Source: Undaria pinnatifida
Taxonomy: Eukaryota > Sar > Phaeophyceae > Laminariales > Alariaceae
DNA: 64,000 bases
Direction: 5' to 3'
Assembly: GCA_012845835.1 (NCBI GenBank)
Contig: JABAKD010000019.1
Coordinates: forward strand, 1,721,501 to 1,785,500
The position numbers and the translations under genes were made by a program. Positions 1 to 10,848 of the stretch are shown in pieces (the stretch's first letter is position 1; each line of letters begins with the position of its first letter). The notes beneath the pieces are model-generated. The model did no database searches. It was given only the letters and a program-made list of their open reading frames with translations, and was not told the DNA's origin.

Positions 1-789
1 CAGCAGTTGAGCACATCATCAACACACGAGAGAGAGTGACAGAAAATCGCGCCACAGTCACCCACACAACAGCAGCAGCACAGTAGCATCTAGGCAGTCG
101 GTAGTCAGCGTCGATGGTAGGAACCGGTCGGCATGCTCGTGCCATGTATACTGATACCCTGCAATGATGCTTGCTGCGGTGCGATTCTCCGTTCTGAAAC
201 AATACCTCTTGTTCATACTCCTAAGCTTCCCAGAATCATGAAAGAAAAACTGTAGCACAGCCGGCAGCATGACCAGAAGATTGACTGTTATGTGTGTTAA
301 GTGCACCCGGCGTCCGCGCTTATTGTTCATCCTAGAGACATATAAAGTAGGTGTGGGACAGGGAAAACCAAACAATCGCAATAATTAACAAAAAAAGCAA
401 GTGAAATGCCGGCGTACCGGGCACGACAGCACAACAAAACGAGCGAGACCATAACATACGAAAACCATTTAAACTAAAGAAGAAAATACCATGGGCTCTG
501 AAGAGTGTGATGCAAGAAAGCTAGAACGGCTGCAGGAGGAACAAACTACGCACTAATGAAGAGAAACAGCTAACCGTTGCACGGACGTAACAGCAGGAAG
601 AAGAGAAAGATACCGGCATAAGGCCGGTGGGAAGGGAAAACAAGGGGAAAAAGAGATAACTAAGGCAATAAAAATGAACAAAGCAAGCAAGACAACAAGT
701 AAACGGCATTACTGCCGCGTTCGCGCTCCCGCCTTTGATCTCGATGAAAACAAACAAAGCAAACCATTATCGCTAACAACAGGGTTTAG
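1..789. other. No gene recognised
   Basis: Short overlapping frames occur on both strands but none has a recognisable domain or good coding character. The stretch lies downstream of the 3' end of the LINE relic and may include its 3' flank. Nothing else is supported. Confidence 0.5.
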
Positions 790-2355
790 GGCACTATTGT
801 ACTTGAACACGCTCCACGTATTAGTCGAACCGGTACCTTGCCACACCATGTACCATTTCGATTCGGCGTTCGTCCACAGCGGTATCGGTACGCCCCCCCT
901 ACCCCCCCCCTCCAATTTCCCCTTGTTGCTGTTCTTGACGTACACTGTTGCGTGGATTGGCCAGCTCTTGTCCGCCTTGGTCCTGTGCCCGTTCATAATG
1001 AAGCGGCCCGCCGCGTCGATGACTACCGGGTACCAGTTTCCACTCTTCTTATCCGCCCTCGACTATAGCGCACTCTTTACTCCTAACAGCAAAGGGGGGT
1101 TGTCCGTTGACACCTCGGTGGCTTTGAATGCTTTGATATCGTCTGTTAGAGATTGGGGACAGTTCTCTTCTGGTCGGCCTGGTTCCGGGTTGTCCCCACC
1201 CCAACCATCGTCTCGAAAGTCACGCCATGGGTCAGCCGCTCAGTTGTCGTCCTCTGTGCGGCTCCCGCAAAGAGGAGGTGGCTTTTGCGGGTGGTCGTCT
1301 CAACGCTCTAACATTTTGTTGAGGGTCTTGGCGGTCGATATGTGGTGGTCGGTGCGTTGTCGGCGCTGGAAGCCCATATCCGTTAGTTGGAGGTTTTAGT
1401 GTGCCGTGCGGAGGTCAGCGAGGTGCCCCTGACCGAGATTCCGAGCCACACGCCCGTACAGCAGGGTGGCCATCACCTCGGTCCTTAGCAAGCGCACCTT
1501 TAGTGTGAACGAAGCATCTTTAATATCGTACAGCTCCCGCTTGGAACGATCGTAGCATGTCCACGCGAGTCGGATCCGTCGTTAATTTATGGATAATGTC
1601 GGCGCTTGCGTTGGTAAGACCGCGCCCAGATACAGAAAAATGCATCGTTTGCATATATACCTCTGGCCCGCCGCTTCGACAACGAGCGGTGGGGCGGGGA
1701 GAACCTTGTTGAGTGTGCGGAGCAGCGTTGTCTCCGTTTCCGTTTCGGGCACGGTGAGGCTTGCTGATTCGAAGACGGTCACAAGGACGGTAATATTCGC
1801 AAGGTCTTCCGTTGACTTAGAAACAATGCCTGCATCGTGGGCGTACAGTATACCACAGACTGACCTCCGTACACATGCCAGTGGTTCAATCTCCAACCCG
1901 CCCTCCCCGAACACCTCCTCGGGTGCACCAAGTCCCTGAAAATGTCTGGGTCCTCACTGAAACTTAGCGGAACAGAATGTATCCCTGTGCGGCGAAAATA
2001 CATTCCCAAGAGGGGGCGACAGTACACATCCTTGCCGCAATCCCTGAGTGACGTCATGCAATTCATAGTGTTCACCGTCATCCGTACGCACGCGAGCTCG
2101 CATGTTTTCATGGAACTGGCCAACAATGGTCAACATCGTCTCTGGTACGCGGAAACGTGCGAGCACCACCCACCGCCGCTCTTGGTCTACCGAGCTATGT
2201 GTCATCTTGAGATCAACCCAGAACATCAACAGAGGGATTCTTCTAGCTCGTCTGAGTTCTTACCATTGGCGCACGACGAACGCTTCAAATACATTCTTTC
2301 TCGATACAACGAAAGGGATGGCACTCCCCCCAGGGTTGTAATTGCTCAAGGGCGA
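790..2355 (-). pseudogene. LINE (non-LTR retrotransposon) reverse transcriptase, 3' part, decayed
   Basis: The minus strand carries pieces of a LINE ORF2 in the correct order across several frames. Near 2230-2300 lies an RT segment ending FWVDLK. At about 2010-2060 is the RT block GLRQGCVLSP. At 1829-1843 is the catalytic box, which reads YAHD where LINEs have YADD, so one catalytic aspartate is lost. Further on, segments resembling the C-terminal part of algal LINE ORF2 follow: LYDIKDASFTLKVRLL (about 1480-1530), GFQRRQRTDH (about 1350-1380), and GRPEENCPQSL followed by KKSGNWYPVV (about 1000-1190). Frameshifts and stops separate them, so the copy cannot be active. The 5' half (endonuclease and most fingers) is absent, as in a 5'-truncated insertion. 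The family call rests on RT motifs and is secure. Exact ends are uncertain by about 50 bp. Confidence 0.82.
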
Positions 2356-3410
2356 CGCTAGTACTTCGGAGCCCAGAACCACGAAATCGCGGCATCATGG
2401 TTCATCAAACCATCGACGCTGATGATGCCACTGCTGTTGAATGATGTTAGTTTTGTGAAAAAACATATTATTTCACTCGGTCGAGAATTAGCTACTTTAC
2501 CTCATACTGTCACCCGACTGTAGAATGAGAAATTGTAGCAACATAGACTACACAGTATAAAGCAGGAGCCGTAACGAACGTCTAGACTTCCTTCGGGCAT
2601 TCATGTAAAAGAACAAGAACAGCAACACGCATTAATGACGATGTGACAACAAACCGACTAACTGCATACCGGCTGCCATCCACCAACCAACAACGCAATC
2701 AAGATGACGGCATTTCTTTCCGGTCATAAATATCTTGATCAATCAGCAGGCACGGCGTAGGTGAGAGGAGCAATTACCCTGGGTACAGTCAAGGGCGCAA
2801 GCTGTAGGGCGCAACCCGGGCGACACCCCTCCACAGCAGATCGCTGTCCTACACAACCCAGCCCGCGATCAAGTAGGTGGTGTGTTGTGTCTGTTACATT
2901 TTTTTTTTTCTTTTTCGGGACAAGCGAGCAAGAACCGCATTAAATACGTTTTGTCATAGCAATGTGGAGCGCAAGCGCAGACTCTACGAACGCAAGATGC
3001 CGGTGAAATAGCGCACTCCACACAGACAAAGCACAGTGGGCGTCCACGCCCGCGCCGACCACACAATATCTGCAGGCCTGTGGCATGACCTCCACCTTGG
3101 ATTCGACAGAGTTTTGTTCTTTCTTTAAATGCGTGACATTATCGACCGATTGCTTCCTGCTTTGGGTGAATAACGCCCAATGGCAGGAATTGGTCCATTT
3201 GTGGTCTATTCAACGACTGGCTAGATTAATCTGGCTTTTGATTGCGTTCGTGAGAACTCGAACTATTTGAATTTCGAAGAAAATTTATGCATGCGTGGGC
3301 TTTCGCGTCTACTCAAGGAGGTCGCGCGCGGGAGGTGGTGGATCTCGAGAGACTGCTGTTATGGTGTCGTCATGGCGTCGTTCCTGTCGACGGCTACGTT
3401 CTCATGCACA
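2356..3410. other. No gene recognised
   Basis: About 1 kb without a supportable gene. It holds short T and C tracts (about 2900-2916) and small unsupported frames. Confidence 0.45.
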
Positions 3411-3504
3411 AGTACCAACAACGCAGCTCGCAAACATGAGTATTGACCTGAAATTCGCGGAACTCACGGCTGACGTCTATAAAATATTTTTCATAAAATA
3501 TTGA
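3411..3504 (+). repeat. Repeat block, B type (peptide motif MSID..F.ELTADV)
   Basis: This is one copy of a short repeat found in this window on both strands. In the plus frame it reads VPTTQLANMSID, then KFAELTADV, before running into AT-rich sequence with TATAAAATATT. Other B copies lie near 36.4, 40.4 and 40.9 kb on the minus strand. A related A type reads MSFDKI.DLTAGVYF. The copy sits at the end of a 69-codon open frame (3295-3504) that is otherwise unrecognised. Confidence 0.7.
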
Positions 3505-5092
3505 GCACACGGATGACGCTAAAGAGCTCTTGTTTATTAAAACGGCGAGGTGCCTCTGTTTGAATATTTGCGCGGCCGAGGTAAATCAGTGCTCGACAGA
3601 GCGGCGCCACCGGGCAAGCAGAGGACTTCCCAGGAAAGATCGGAGCATATGGCGAGAGTAAAGAGGCCTTGCAAGGAGGCACGTCTGCGACGTGAACCGT
3701 GGGCGCATGTACCACACTGGGCGACGAAGGCAGTATGCTTCAGCTTTTCGGTCACGACGATAATTGCGAAAACATTTCTGCCATGCCATCGAGGCCGTAG
3801 ACTGCTACATCTCCCCCGTCGAAGCTGGCAAACAGATCAATATGATGAAAACGATATTCACTCGAATGGGCAAAACGTGCCATGTATAGGCGACCCAGAC
3901 TCCGATTTGATCGTACTCGGGGTGGGCCTGTTTCTCTAAACGCGGACGCACCGTGACTTTGGTCTGCCTTGCTTGGTGTCGTGCTGTGTCTTCCGATCTA
4001 CGAGCGTTTGAAATTCAAACTGTTCGCGGGTTTCCATGTACGGGTGTGGCTTGTTGCTTCTTGAGCAGACTGCTCAAAATATTCAAAAACGCCGAAAGGC
4101 CACTCTACTGCTGCTGTTGGTGGGCTTGCAAACAGGCTTTGCTGCATGCCAGGGGTAACGCCAGGAGAATCTTCCGCACCTGTGTCGTTGTCATGGGTGG
4201 AGCGTTTGTGGCGCGTTGCGTTTGTGTGTGGGCCACAGCTCGTCGGTCTACAACGAACATTAGACGAGCCTTCTGGTTTCGAAATTGTTTGCTGGCTGAT
4301 ACGTGTTCGTAGCAAAGAGATACAATTGCGCCGCTTTGGGCAATCTTGATGACGCGTCAGCCTGTCTGCCGTGGGCATCCCGCTGAGCGTTCTCCAAGAA
4401 CCTGGCACCCTCTTCGGGAGAGTGCTTGAGTGTTGTGGATGCCGTCTGGTGTGTCCGGGATGCCCTGTGGAAGATGATGTGTACCTCGATGTGTTCGTTT
4501 CCTGGCTGCCAGGTCGTTTGTTCATTTGTTTATGTGGGATTCTACTATGTTTTTTTCCTTTGCAAACTGGGCCTTGCATCACCCTACATTAATCAATTTA
4601 TCATTTTCTTAATTTTCTGCCCCCCACAGACAGGCCAAATTACGATTGAAAATCCTCAATGCAAGTACCGTATACGATATTTTCTGTGTCCATCTAAAAA
4701 TTCTCTGAAGCGCGAGGTATGGTCTACCTGGTATGAAAAAACGTGTTTCAGAAATTTCTGTAGTTATCTATCGCCGAGAGGATAGCGGGCAGCATCGCAG
4801 TAGTGTTGGCAGGTGAACCGAAGATAGGTTTGCGCTGAAAGTTTGTACCAGGTATAGCCTGTCGTGCGAGGTTGGTGAACTCTAACCTAGATGGGTAGCT
4901 GATGTCCGTTGTGGAAAGGCAGGGCTAGGCGTTGGTGGTAGTAGTGCGTCCGGTGTACGCTACGTTACTGAGGGATCTGCGTACTGCAGTAGTCGTACTG
5001 GCCTCATACGCTTGAACCCCACTTAGTTAGACCTGTAGGGTTTGCTTCGTAGTGTAACCCTTGTGGCGCGATTTCAGTAACATTGGATGTCC
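3505..5092. other. No gene recognised; two TACCWGGTA sites
   Basis: The longest frame here is a 194-codon minus ORF (3998-4582), rich in Ser, Thr, Arg and His, with no recognisable domain. I cannot support it as a gene. TACCTGGTA lies at 4725-4733 and TACCAGGTA at 4846-4854, members of a 9-mer that recurs through the window. Confidence 0.4.
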
Positions 5093-5852
5093 TTACTCAA
5101 ACCGACAAACTCTCAGGGAAACATTGCAGTGGCCCAGCCCTTTGTGATTTGCGAGCGTGAATCGGTATGTAACACCGTGTAAGAGCTGCATAGGCCAAGA
5201 AATTTGTTGCCCCGTGCTCTGGATTCTCGTGATCAATTTTACTCCCACCTGCCTCGAGAGAGTCACTTTTGTGAGTGGTGCTCCCGGCGGAAAGCTCCTC
5301 GCCCCTGCTTCGCTCGGCTCTTTCGTGCTGAACACCGCCACAGAGCTGCCTTCGCCGAGCCTGGCCGGCTTCAAGGGGGTGTCGCTTTAAGAAGCAGTCT
5401 AGGGTAGGGAAGGGAGGCGGGTAGGTTGTTCTCCTCGATGTGTGGCAGGTGCCTTGGGAGTGCTGTTGGGAGGACTACGAGTCCTTCCGCCCCCGGGAGG
5501 CCGCCATGGTCCGGGCTCCGCCACTAGTACTCGAGAGTCGCCTGCAGCAAAGCTCGCTGCGTCCGCCGAAGAATGACCGATGGGGTGTCCCCAGCGCCGG
5601 CCGCCGTGATCGCCAACGACAGCACGCCGGCGGGTTGTCAGCCGACGATGTGCCGATGCACTCCAGGCAGACCGCCATGAACTGCTCCGAAAGGAGCGAG
5701 TCAGCTAAAGCGGCCGGTGTCGAAAGAACTTCGGGCGGGAGCCACACACGTGCTCCTTCCTCCTCCGCAGTCACCGCGGCGGTGACGGCCTCGAAAGAGG
5801 TGAACGCCCCGACCGAGTTGAGGTTGATGACAGGGGGGTGGTTGAGAGTCAT
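5093..5852 (-). pseudogene. Unidentified coding-like remnant
   Basis: The minus frame 5475-5852 begins MTLNHPPVINLNSVGAFTSF, has protein-like composition and is Ala- and Glu-rich. From about 5630 the coding-like signal seems to move to another frame, which reads AGVLSLAITAAGAGDTPSV and ends at a stop near 5530. That suggests a one- or two-base shift. A plus-strand frame at about 5213-5360 contains HLPRESHFCEWCSRRKAPRP, which resembles the His/Cys zinc region before some retroelement integrases. The two readings are on opposite strands and cannot both be the original gene. I do not recognise the family. It could be a host exon or a worn retroelement. Confidence 0.25.
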
Positions 5853-5874
5853 GGGTCGCGGGGGTTGGATATAG

Positions 5875-6510
5875 GCCGGCGTGGCAACGTCGGCTTTGTC
5901 CGGCTACTGAGCTTACTTTGGTCGAGATCCAGCTTCTATCTGTTTTTTTCGGGGAAGTTTGGGCTAAAAAGACGTGAACTCCGGAGGGGCGGCCTGTCCA
6001 CGATCATGCCTTTTCTATGTCACAGGGTGACGTCACTTTTGGGATCGTTCCTATCTCTGTTCCGGATAATCCGCACTGTTGTGGCCTAATCCCAGGCTGT
6101 TTTCCACGGTTGGCTATTACGCTCGAGTGGTGCCAGTCTTACTTCCACATGGTATTATGTCGTTTTTCTTTTAACACCCCATTTTTGTTTGAAATTAATT
6201 ATGCTTACAACCGGAGGGTCCTGAATCCTGCATACAATTGGCTCTATTTCGTCCATTTATATCACGTTTGGTGCTGTTGTTGCTGTTCAAGTGTTTCTCA
6301 TCCTCATTTTGAGCGTGCTTGCTTGGCACGCCAACCTGATATGATAGGAGATAGGCTCGAAATCGTTCGTTCGTGCGACCTATCATGCAAATACCTCGTT
6401 GAACTGCGCTCGCATTGCAATTGTTTGCCGTATGCGAGAAGTATGCGAGAAAACCCGACTCGGTCGAACTAATTATGAGCTTATTGGATAAAGCCTACCA
6501 GCCAATCACG
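5875..6510. other. No gene recognised
   Basis: Short frames only. Nothing beyond ordinary mixed-composition sequence is seen. Confidence 0.4.
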
Positions 6511-6519
6511 AGAAACAAG

Positions 6520-7120
6520 CTAATGGAGTCGGGGTTGACACGCCGTGCGGGGAGTTATATCGACCCGGGAGATCATCGTTGAAGTTCCCGCGTTGCTGGG
6601 GCTGTAAAGATTCGGAGGATTTCTGAACCGGGGATGGGTCCCTATTTCCCCCGTGTGCAACGGAACTGTCCCTCATTGGTTGATGAGCCTCTATCATCCT
6701 CTACTAGGGTGGGGGGCCGCTGCGGGGCTCGAACCAATCAGCGATTCTAGCCAATGGAACTGGGGTTTCCACACCGTGGGGGGCGGCGTCGACCCGAGAG
6801 AACGTTTTCTTCCCTCGTTTGTCAATTTTTAGATATGTATGGAATGACCCCTGAACCGGGGATTGAACCCTATCGTCTCCGGGTGGAGCTCTGGCACTAT
6901 TATTTACGAACCCCAGCCAATTAGAGATCGGCCGATCGGTGGCATTGGGGATTTTCACATTGTTCGGGGAGGTATCAATCCTGGAGATATATCCGTGTTC
7001 GTTCCCGGGGTTGTTCGAGTTGAATATGTGTGAATCGATAATGATTCCGGGAATAGACCCTATCGTCCCCAGATGACGGTTACTTCATGTACGATCTCCG
7101 GCCAATGAGCGACCAGCAAT
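6520..7120. repeat. Degenerate tandem repeat, three units of about 190-230 bp
   Basis: Three units share an ordered set of landmarks: a CGACCCGAGAG-like box, then GAACCGGGGAT followed by CCCTAT, then a CCAAT-containing box. The GAACCGGGGAT-like box starts near 6625, 6853 and 7041. Units are well diverged, so the array is old. The reverse strand of unit two contains GGTTCAATCCCCGG, which resembles a tRNA T-arm or Pol III B box. A tRNA origin is possible but unproven. Confidence 0.6.
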
Positions 7121-7427
7121 CAGACAAAAAGGCCACACCAGGAATTTTATGTTTATATTTTCGTCTAAAACTCGATCGAGCCTGCAATTCTTAACTACAG
7201 AATTATTTATTCGGTGCTATCGGGTACTACAAATATTCTATTGATAAGACGGGAGTGGTCTACAGCAACAAGTAGCAGCATCATTTTAATAGCATTGTAG
7301 GAATTGAATGACGAAGGCAGCGACACAGTGTTTCACGCCTATAATACCGCCATGAAGTCTCTCCACGATCACTATATACACACAGAGAAACAGTCGGTCT
7401 GCGAGCCTCGGATGTACATCTTGTAAA
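7121..7427. other. No gene recognised
   Basis: AT-rich sequence between the tandem repeat and the A-block array. A minus frame (7286-7507) only overlaps the A block. Confidence 0.4.
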
Positions 7428-7432
7428 AATGT

Positions 7433-7710
7433 AAATTCACTCCAGCTGCTGTGAGGTCGAAGATTTTGTCGAAACTCTTCTCTGCAAGTTGTGTGTGATA
7501 CTCCCATCTCGCGTGTTATATTATAAAATATAAATACAATCCAGCTGCTGTGAGGTCGAAGATTTTGTCGAAACTCATATTTTCAAGTTGTGCGTGATGC
7601 TCCGATCTTGCGTATTATATTATAAAGATAAAATACACTACAGCTGTGAGATCGAGGATTTTGTCGAAACTCATCTATGCAAGCTGTGGGTGATCCTCCG
7701 ATCGCGCGTA
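7433..7710 (-). repeat. Three tandem A-type repeat blocks
   Basis: Three successive copies, at about 7433-7505, 7532-7615 and 7632-7710, are spaced about 100 bp apart. Each carries TTTTGTCGAAACTC. Read on the minus strand, copies one and two encode AEKSFDKIFDLTAAGV and a close relative. The third block is also the start of R element copy a. Confidence 0.75.
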
Positions 7711-7770
7711 TTACGGGTTATGTGTCCACATTAAAGATATAGGTCGGCGACTCCCCTTCGAACTATAGTG

Positions 7771-8125
7771 TGTTGGTAAATCAGTGGCTTCTGGAGAAAG
7801 GTATTATATTAGAGAGACCAATGTCTGGAGAGACAGGTCAGAAAGTGGAGTGGGTCATGTGGGCCAACTCTCCACAGCCCAGTAACAACCGCTCGTAGTC
7901 GAATACCTAAACCTCCTCGCATAGTGCCTACTCGTACATACCCGTGGGACTGCTCGTGGGTGATACCACGAGACGATCCCAGTAACTTACCTCCGTGACA
8001 CAACGTATGTAACTGTAACTTTTTGCTAGGCTGTTCGTTGAGACAAGCTGTATCGTGCTATTCAAACCAACCAATCAGAGTTTCACCGCAGTACAGTTGA
8101 TACATACATGCCGCTATCACGAACA
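7771..8125 (-). repeat. Copia-1 3' LTR
   Basis: A 355-bp terminal repeat, TGTTGGTAAATC to CGCTATCACGAACA on the plus strand. It lies downstream of the minus-strand coding region and is therefore the 3' LTR. It lacks the 15-bp tandem duplication seen in the 5' LTR. Confidence 0.93.
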
Positions 8126-8219
8126 CCCTCCCTAGGGGCTGTTGTATCTACCAGACCAAATACATATCAAACAAAAAACAAAAACAAAACGACTCAGACT
8201 TCTACTTCTTGATACCAAG

Positions 8220-8497
8220 TGCAAAGTCGCGGTGAACTTTAAAAAGATATCTCGGCAACGCCTTCGTGAGGATGTCCGCGCGTTGTTTCTCGCTGGGGAC
8301 GTGGGTGACTTCGATCACACCCTCCTCGGTCAGATTCCTAAGAAAGTGGTGCCTCACATCGATGTGCTTACTCCTACTCGAGCTCAGCGGGTTCTCTGCG
8401 AGCGCAATCGCCCCCTCGTTGTCTTCAAGGACATCTATCTTACGAGGCTACGCACTAGGCCTCAGGAACTGAAGCATTCCGTTTACCATCTCCCATC
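8220..8497 (-). pseudogene. Copia-1 RNase H C-terminal end, out of frame
   Basis: The minus strand encodes the normal end of Copia RNase H: IDVLEDNEGAIALAENPL, then SRSKHIDVRHHFLRNL, then ADILTKALP, ending with a stop near 8218. It is separated from the main RT/RNase H frame by a shift just after MGDG (about 8497) and a TAG near 8450. These segments carry RNase H core residues, so the enzyme encoded by this copy would be truncated. Confidence 0.75.
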
Positions 8498-10797
8498 GCA
8501 AGATACTCTGCTTCTGAAGTTGGCTGTGAAACGCATTTCTGCGTCCTAGAAATCCAAACTACAAGCATCGCCGCCACGAAAACCATCGCACCCGAAACTG
8601 ATCTACGGTCAGTGGCCCTACTTGCAAAGTCAGCATCTACATACACCAACGTGCCTGCGTCTACCGAACTATCCTGCTTGAACTTCAAAGTCAGATGCGC
8701 CGTTTCCAGAAGATAATTGAGAATCTTCTGAGATGCCTTCCAGTGGCTTCTCTTTGGTTCGTGAGAGTGCCTCGCCACCGCCCGCACAGCATTCGCGATG
8801 TCGGGCCTTGTCTGGCTGGCGATCCACATCAGGCTCCCCACCACCTCTCGGAACGGCACATCTCCTGCCCCCTCATCCTCCATCACGGACCTGTTATCAT
8901 TGGCAAGGGAAGCAGGGATCGAGCTGGTGCGACATATATTGAATCTCTCGAGAACACTCCTGATATAACTTTCCTGAGAAATCTCAATCGTACCAGCCTC
9001 ACGGTCGCGAATATATTCACAACCTAGAAAGAACTTGACCTCCCCCAAGTCCTTCGTAGGAAGAGAGTCACCTAGTGCTGCCACAACCACCTTGGCAAGG
9101 CTCTTACTTCCTGCATACAGAATGTCATCCTCGTGGATCGCGACCATCCCCAATACCTCGTCTCCCATCATGAAACGCAGGACACAGGGGTCAGACATTG
9201 ACTGCTCAAAACCAATCCTCTTCAGTTCCGACACCAGCCTCTTGTAAAATGTCCTAGAAGCCTGCTTCAATCCGTACAAACTCTTGTTCAAACGGACAAC
9301 CTTTCCTGACATCGACCCGCAGCCAGGAGGCAACTTCATGAACACCTCGTGATCCAATTCCGACTGAACAAATGCTTGCTCAATATCCCAGAGGAGTAAT
9401 TCCAAATTGTACAAACACGCCAACACTATCAGCAATCGAAAAGATGCAGCATTTGCGGTAGGCGAGAATGTCTCAAGATAATCCACACCATACTTCTGCT
9501 TGAAGCCCTTCGCTACAAGCCTAGCCTTGGCCTTCACTATATTTCCTGTTTCGTCTGCTTTCCACTTGAAAACCCATCTAGCATCAATCACATTACAGCC
9601 TATCGGGACTTTTATTGCCAACGTGAACGTTCCTGCTCTTATCAAGCCTTCAATTTCGGCAGACCTGGCTCCTTCCCAAATCTTAGCGTACTTCGAACGC
9701 TGGGCTTCCTGATAACTACCAGGCTCCGATTCTACATCCTGAACCAGTTCTTTCGGCAATTCCGTCTCATCACCTGCTCTCTGCTCCGACAACAATGAGT
9801 ACACGACCTTTGTCGCGAAGATGGGTCCCAGGGTGGCCATGAGGCCGGGTACACTCTGCTGGTTGACTGCACGAGTTTGCGCGCGAGTCCTACCTTCTCT
9901 CACTTCATCATTTTCACGCGCGGAAGTATTAAAGTCAGCAAGCTCGGCCACATGCCGCGGACGACGAGCGGCTGGAGGGGATGCCTCCGCCTCTACCAGT
10001 CCTCCCGACCCAATCGACTCTTCATCATCATGCCCTCCCTGCCCCATCGACTCTACCTCATCATCCCCTCCCAGATCCCCCATCTCTACCTCTCCTGATT
10101 CCTGCCCTCCCTGGCCCTCCCCGTCATTCACAGGCGAAGACACAGAAGGAGCTACACTACCAGAAGAAATGTTCACGGGGGCAGACGGTTCAGCAGGGGA
10201 AGATGGAACAGAAAAGGACGGGCCTATACTACCTGCGCCAACACTCTCAACCTCCTCGACGCCCGCACCAGAGGGCACGGCATCACGTTTCAAAAGTGTG
10301 TGAGCGACTCCTCTTCCCACAAGCGGCCATATCTCGGTTTCAACATCGTCGTCACTATCCTCCCCTCCCTCCTCTGCTACCTCCATCGGTAAAGAAGGTT
10401 GCAGCGGAGGGAGCTGTGACGGCAGCACCTCCCACGTCACATCCCTCGTTTCTTGAATAGTACCAGCCCTCGTAAGTACTCTGTGACAATCACGCGGGTG
10501 GTCTCTCGAAGGACCGACATAGAAACAACTCTCACCCTTCGGCAGCAGCTTTGACGGTCGCTGCCACCTACAGTAGGCGGGCTTCAAAAACGGATACGGT
10601 CTAGCGGGACGAGGTTCACCATACCACATTTCATACGGCGATTTGGATTCAGGGTTAGCAGAACACGCAGTGTGGTTCATCGCTTCGCAAGCCCAGTGCA
10701 TAGCCTCAGCCCAGAGTTTATCAGTCTTAGGTAACTGTACATGCCCAAAAAGAACTTTAGCTTGAATACGAGCAGCCATTGCGGCCTCCTCTATCAA
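8455..10797 (-). CDS. Copia-1 integrase C-terminus, reverse transcriptase and RNase H (partial)
   Basis: A 780-codon frame. The first 130 residues complete the integrase C-terminal region (NHTACSANPESKSPYEMWYG is typical). A long acidic, Ser-rich linker follows to about residue 330. The reverse transcriptase starts near WVFKWKADETGNIVKAKARL and includes LLLWDIEQAFVQSELDHEVF and SLYGLKQASR. The catalytic box reads HEDD where Copia elements have YVDD or HVDD. Both aspartates are kept but the preceding residue is Glu. RNase H begins at YVDADFASRATDRRSVSG and SEAEYLAMGDG, then goes out of frame and stops. The apparent Met start is not real, because a 35-bp duplication cuts this frame from the integrase frame upstream. 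Confidence 0.88.
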   Translation of the reverse strand: MIEEAAMAARIQAKVLFGHVQLPKTDKLWAEAMHWACEAMNHTACSANPESKSPYEMWYGEPRPARPYPFLKPAYCRWQRPSKLLPKGESCFYVGPSRDHPRDCHRVLTRAGTIQETRDVTWEVLPSQLPPLQPSLPMEVAEEGGEDSDDDVETEIWPLVGRGVAHTLLKRDAVPSGAGVEEVESVGAGSIGPSFSVPSSPAEPSAPVNISSGSVAPSVSSPVNDGEGQGGQESGEVEMGDLGGDDEVESMGQGGHDDEESIGSGGLVEAEASPPAARRPRHVAELADFNTSARENDEVREGRTRAQTRAVNQQSVPGLMATLGPIFATKVVYSLLSEQRAGDETELPKELVQDVESEPGSYQEAQRSKYAKIWEGARSAEIEGLIRAGTFTLAIKVPIGCNVIDARWVFKWKADETGNIVKAKARLVAKGFKQKYGVDYLETFSPTANAASFRLLIVLACLYNLELLLWDIEQAFVQSELDHEVFMKLPPGCGSMSGKVVRLNKSLYGLKQASRTFYKRLVSELKRIGFEQSMSDPCVLRFMMGDEVLGMVAIHEDDILYAGSKSLAKVVVAALGDSLPTKDLGEVKFFLGCEYIRDREAGTIEISQESYIRSVLERFNICRTSSIPASLANDNRSVMEDEGAGDVPFREVVGSLMWIASQTRPDIANAVRAVARHSHEPKRSHWKASQKILNYLLETAHLTLKFKQDSSVDAGTLVYVDADFASRATDRRSVSGAMVFVAAMLVVWISRTQKCVSQPTSEAEYLAMGDGKRNASVPEA

Positions 10798-10848
10798 TCC
10801 CAGCCCACGCTCTTTGCGGCCTCCTCTATCAATCCCAGCCCACGCTCT
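10779..10848. repeat. 35-bp tandem duplication in Copia-1 pol
   Basis: A unit starting TTGCGGCCTCCTCTATCAAT occurs twice in direct contact (from 10779 and 10814). Since 35 is not a multiple of three, it shifts the frame inside integrase. The codons for GLIEEAA appear on both sides of the junction. Confidence 0.85.
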
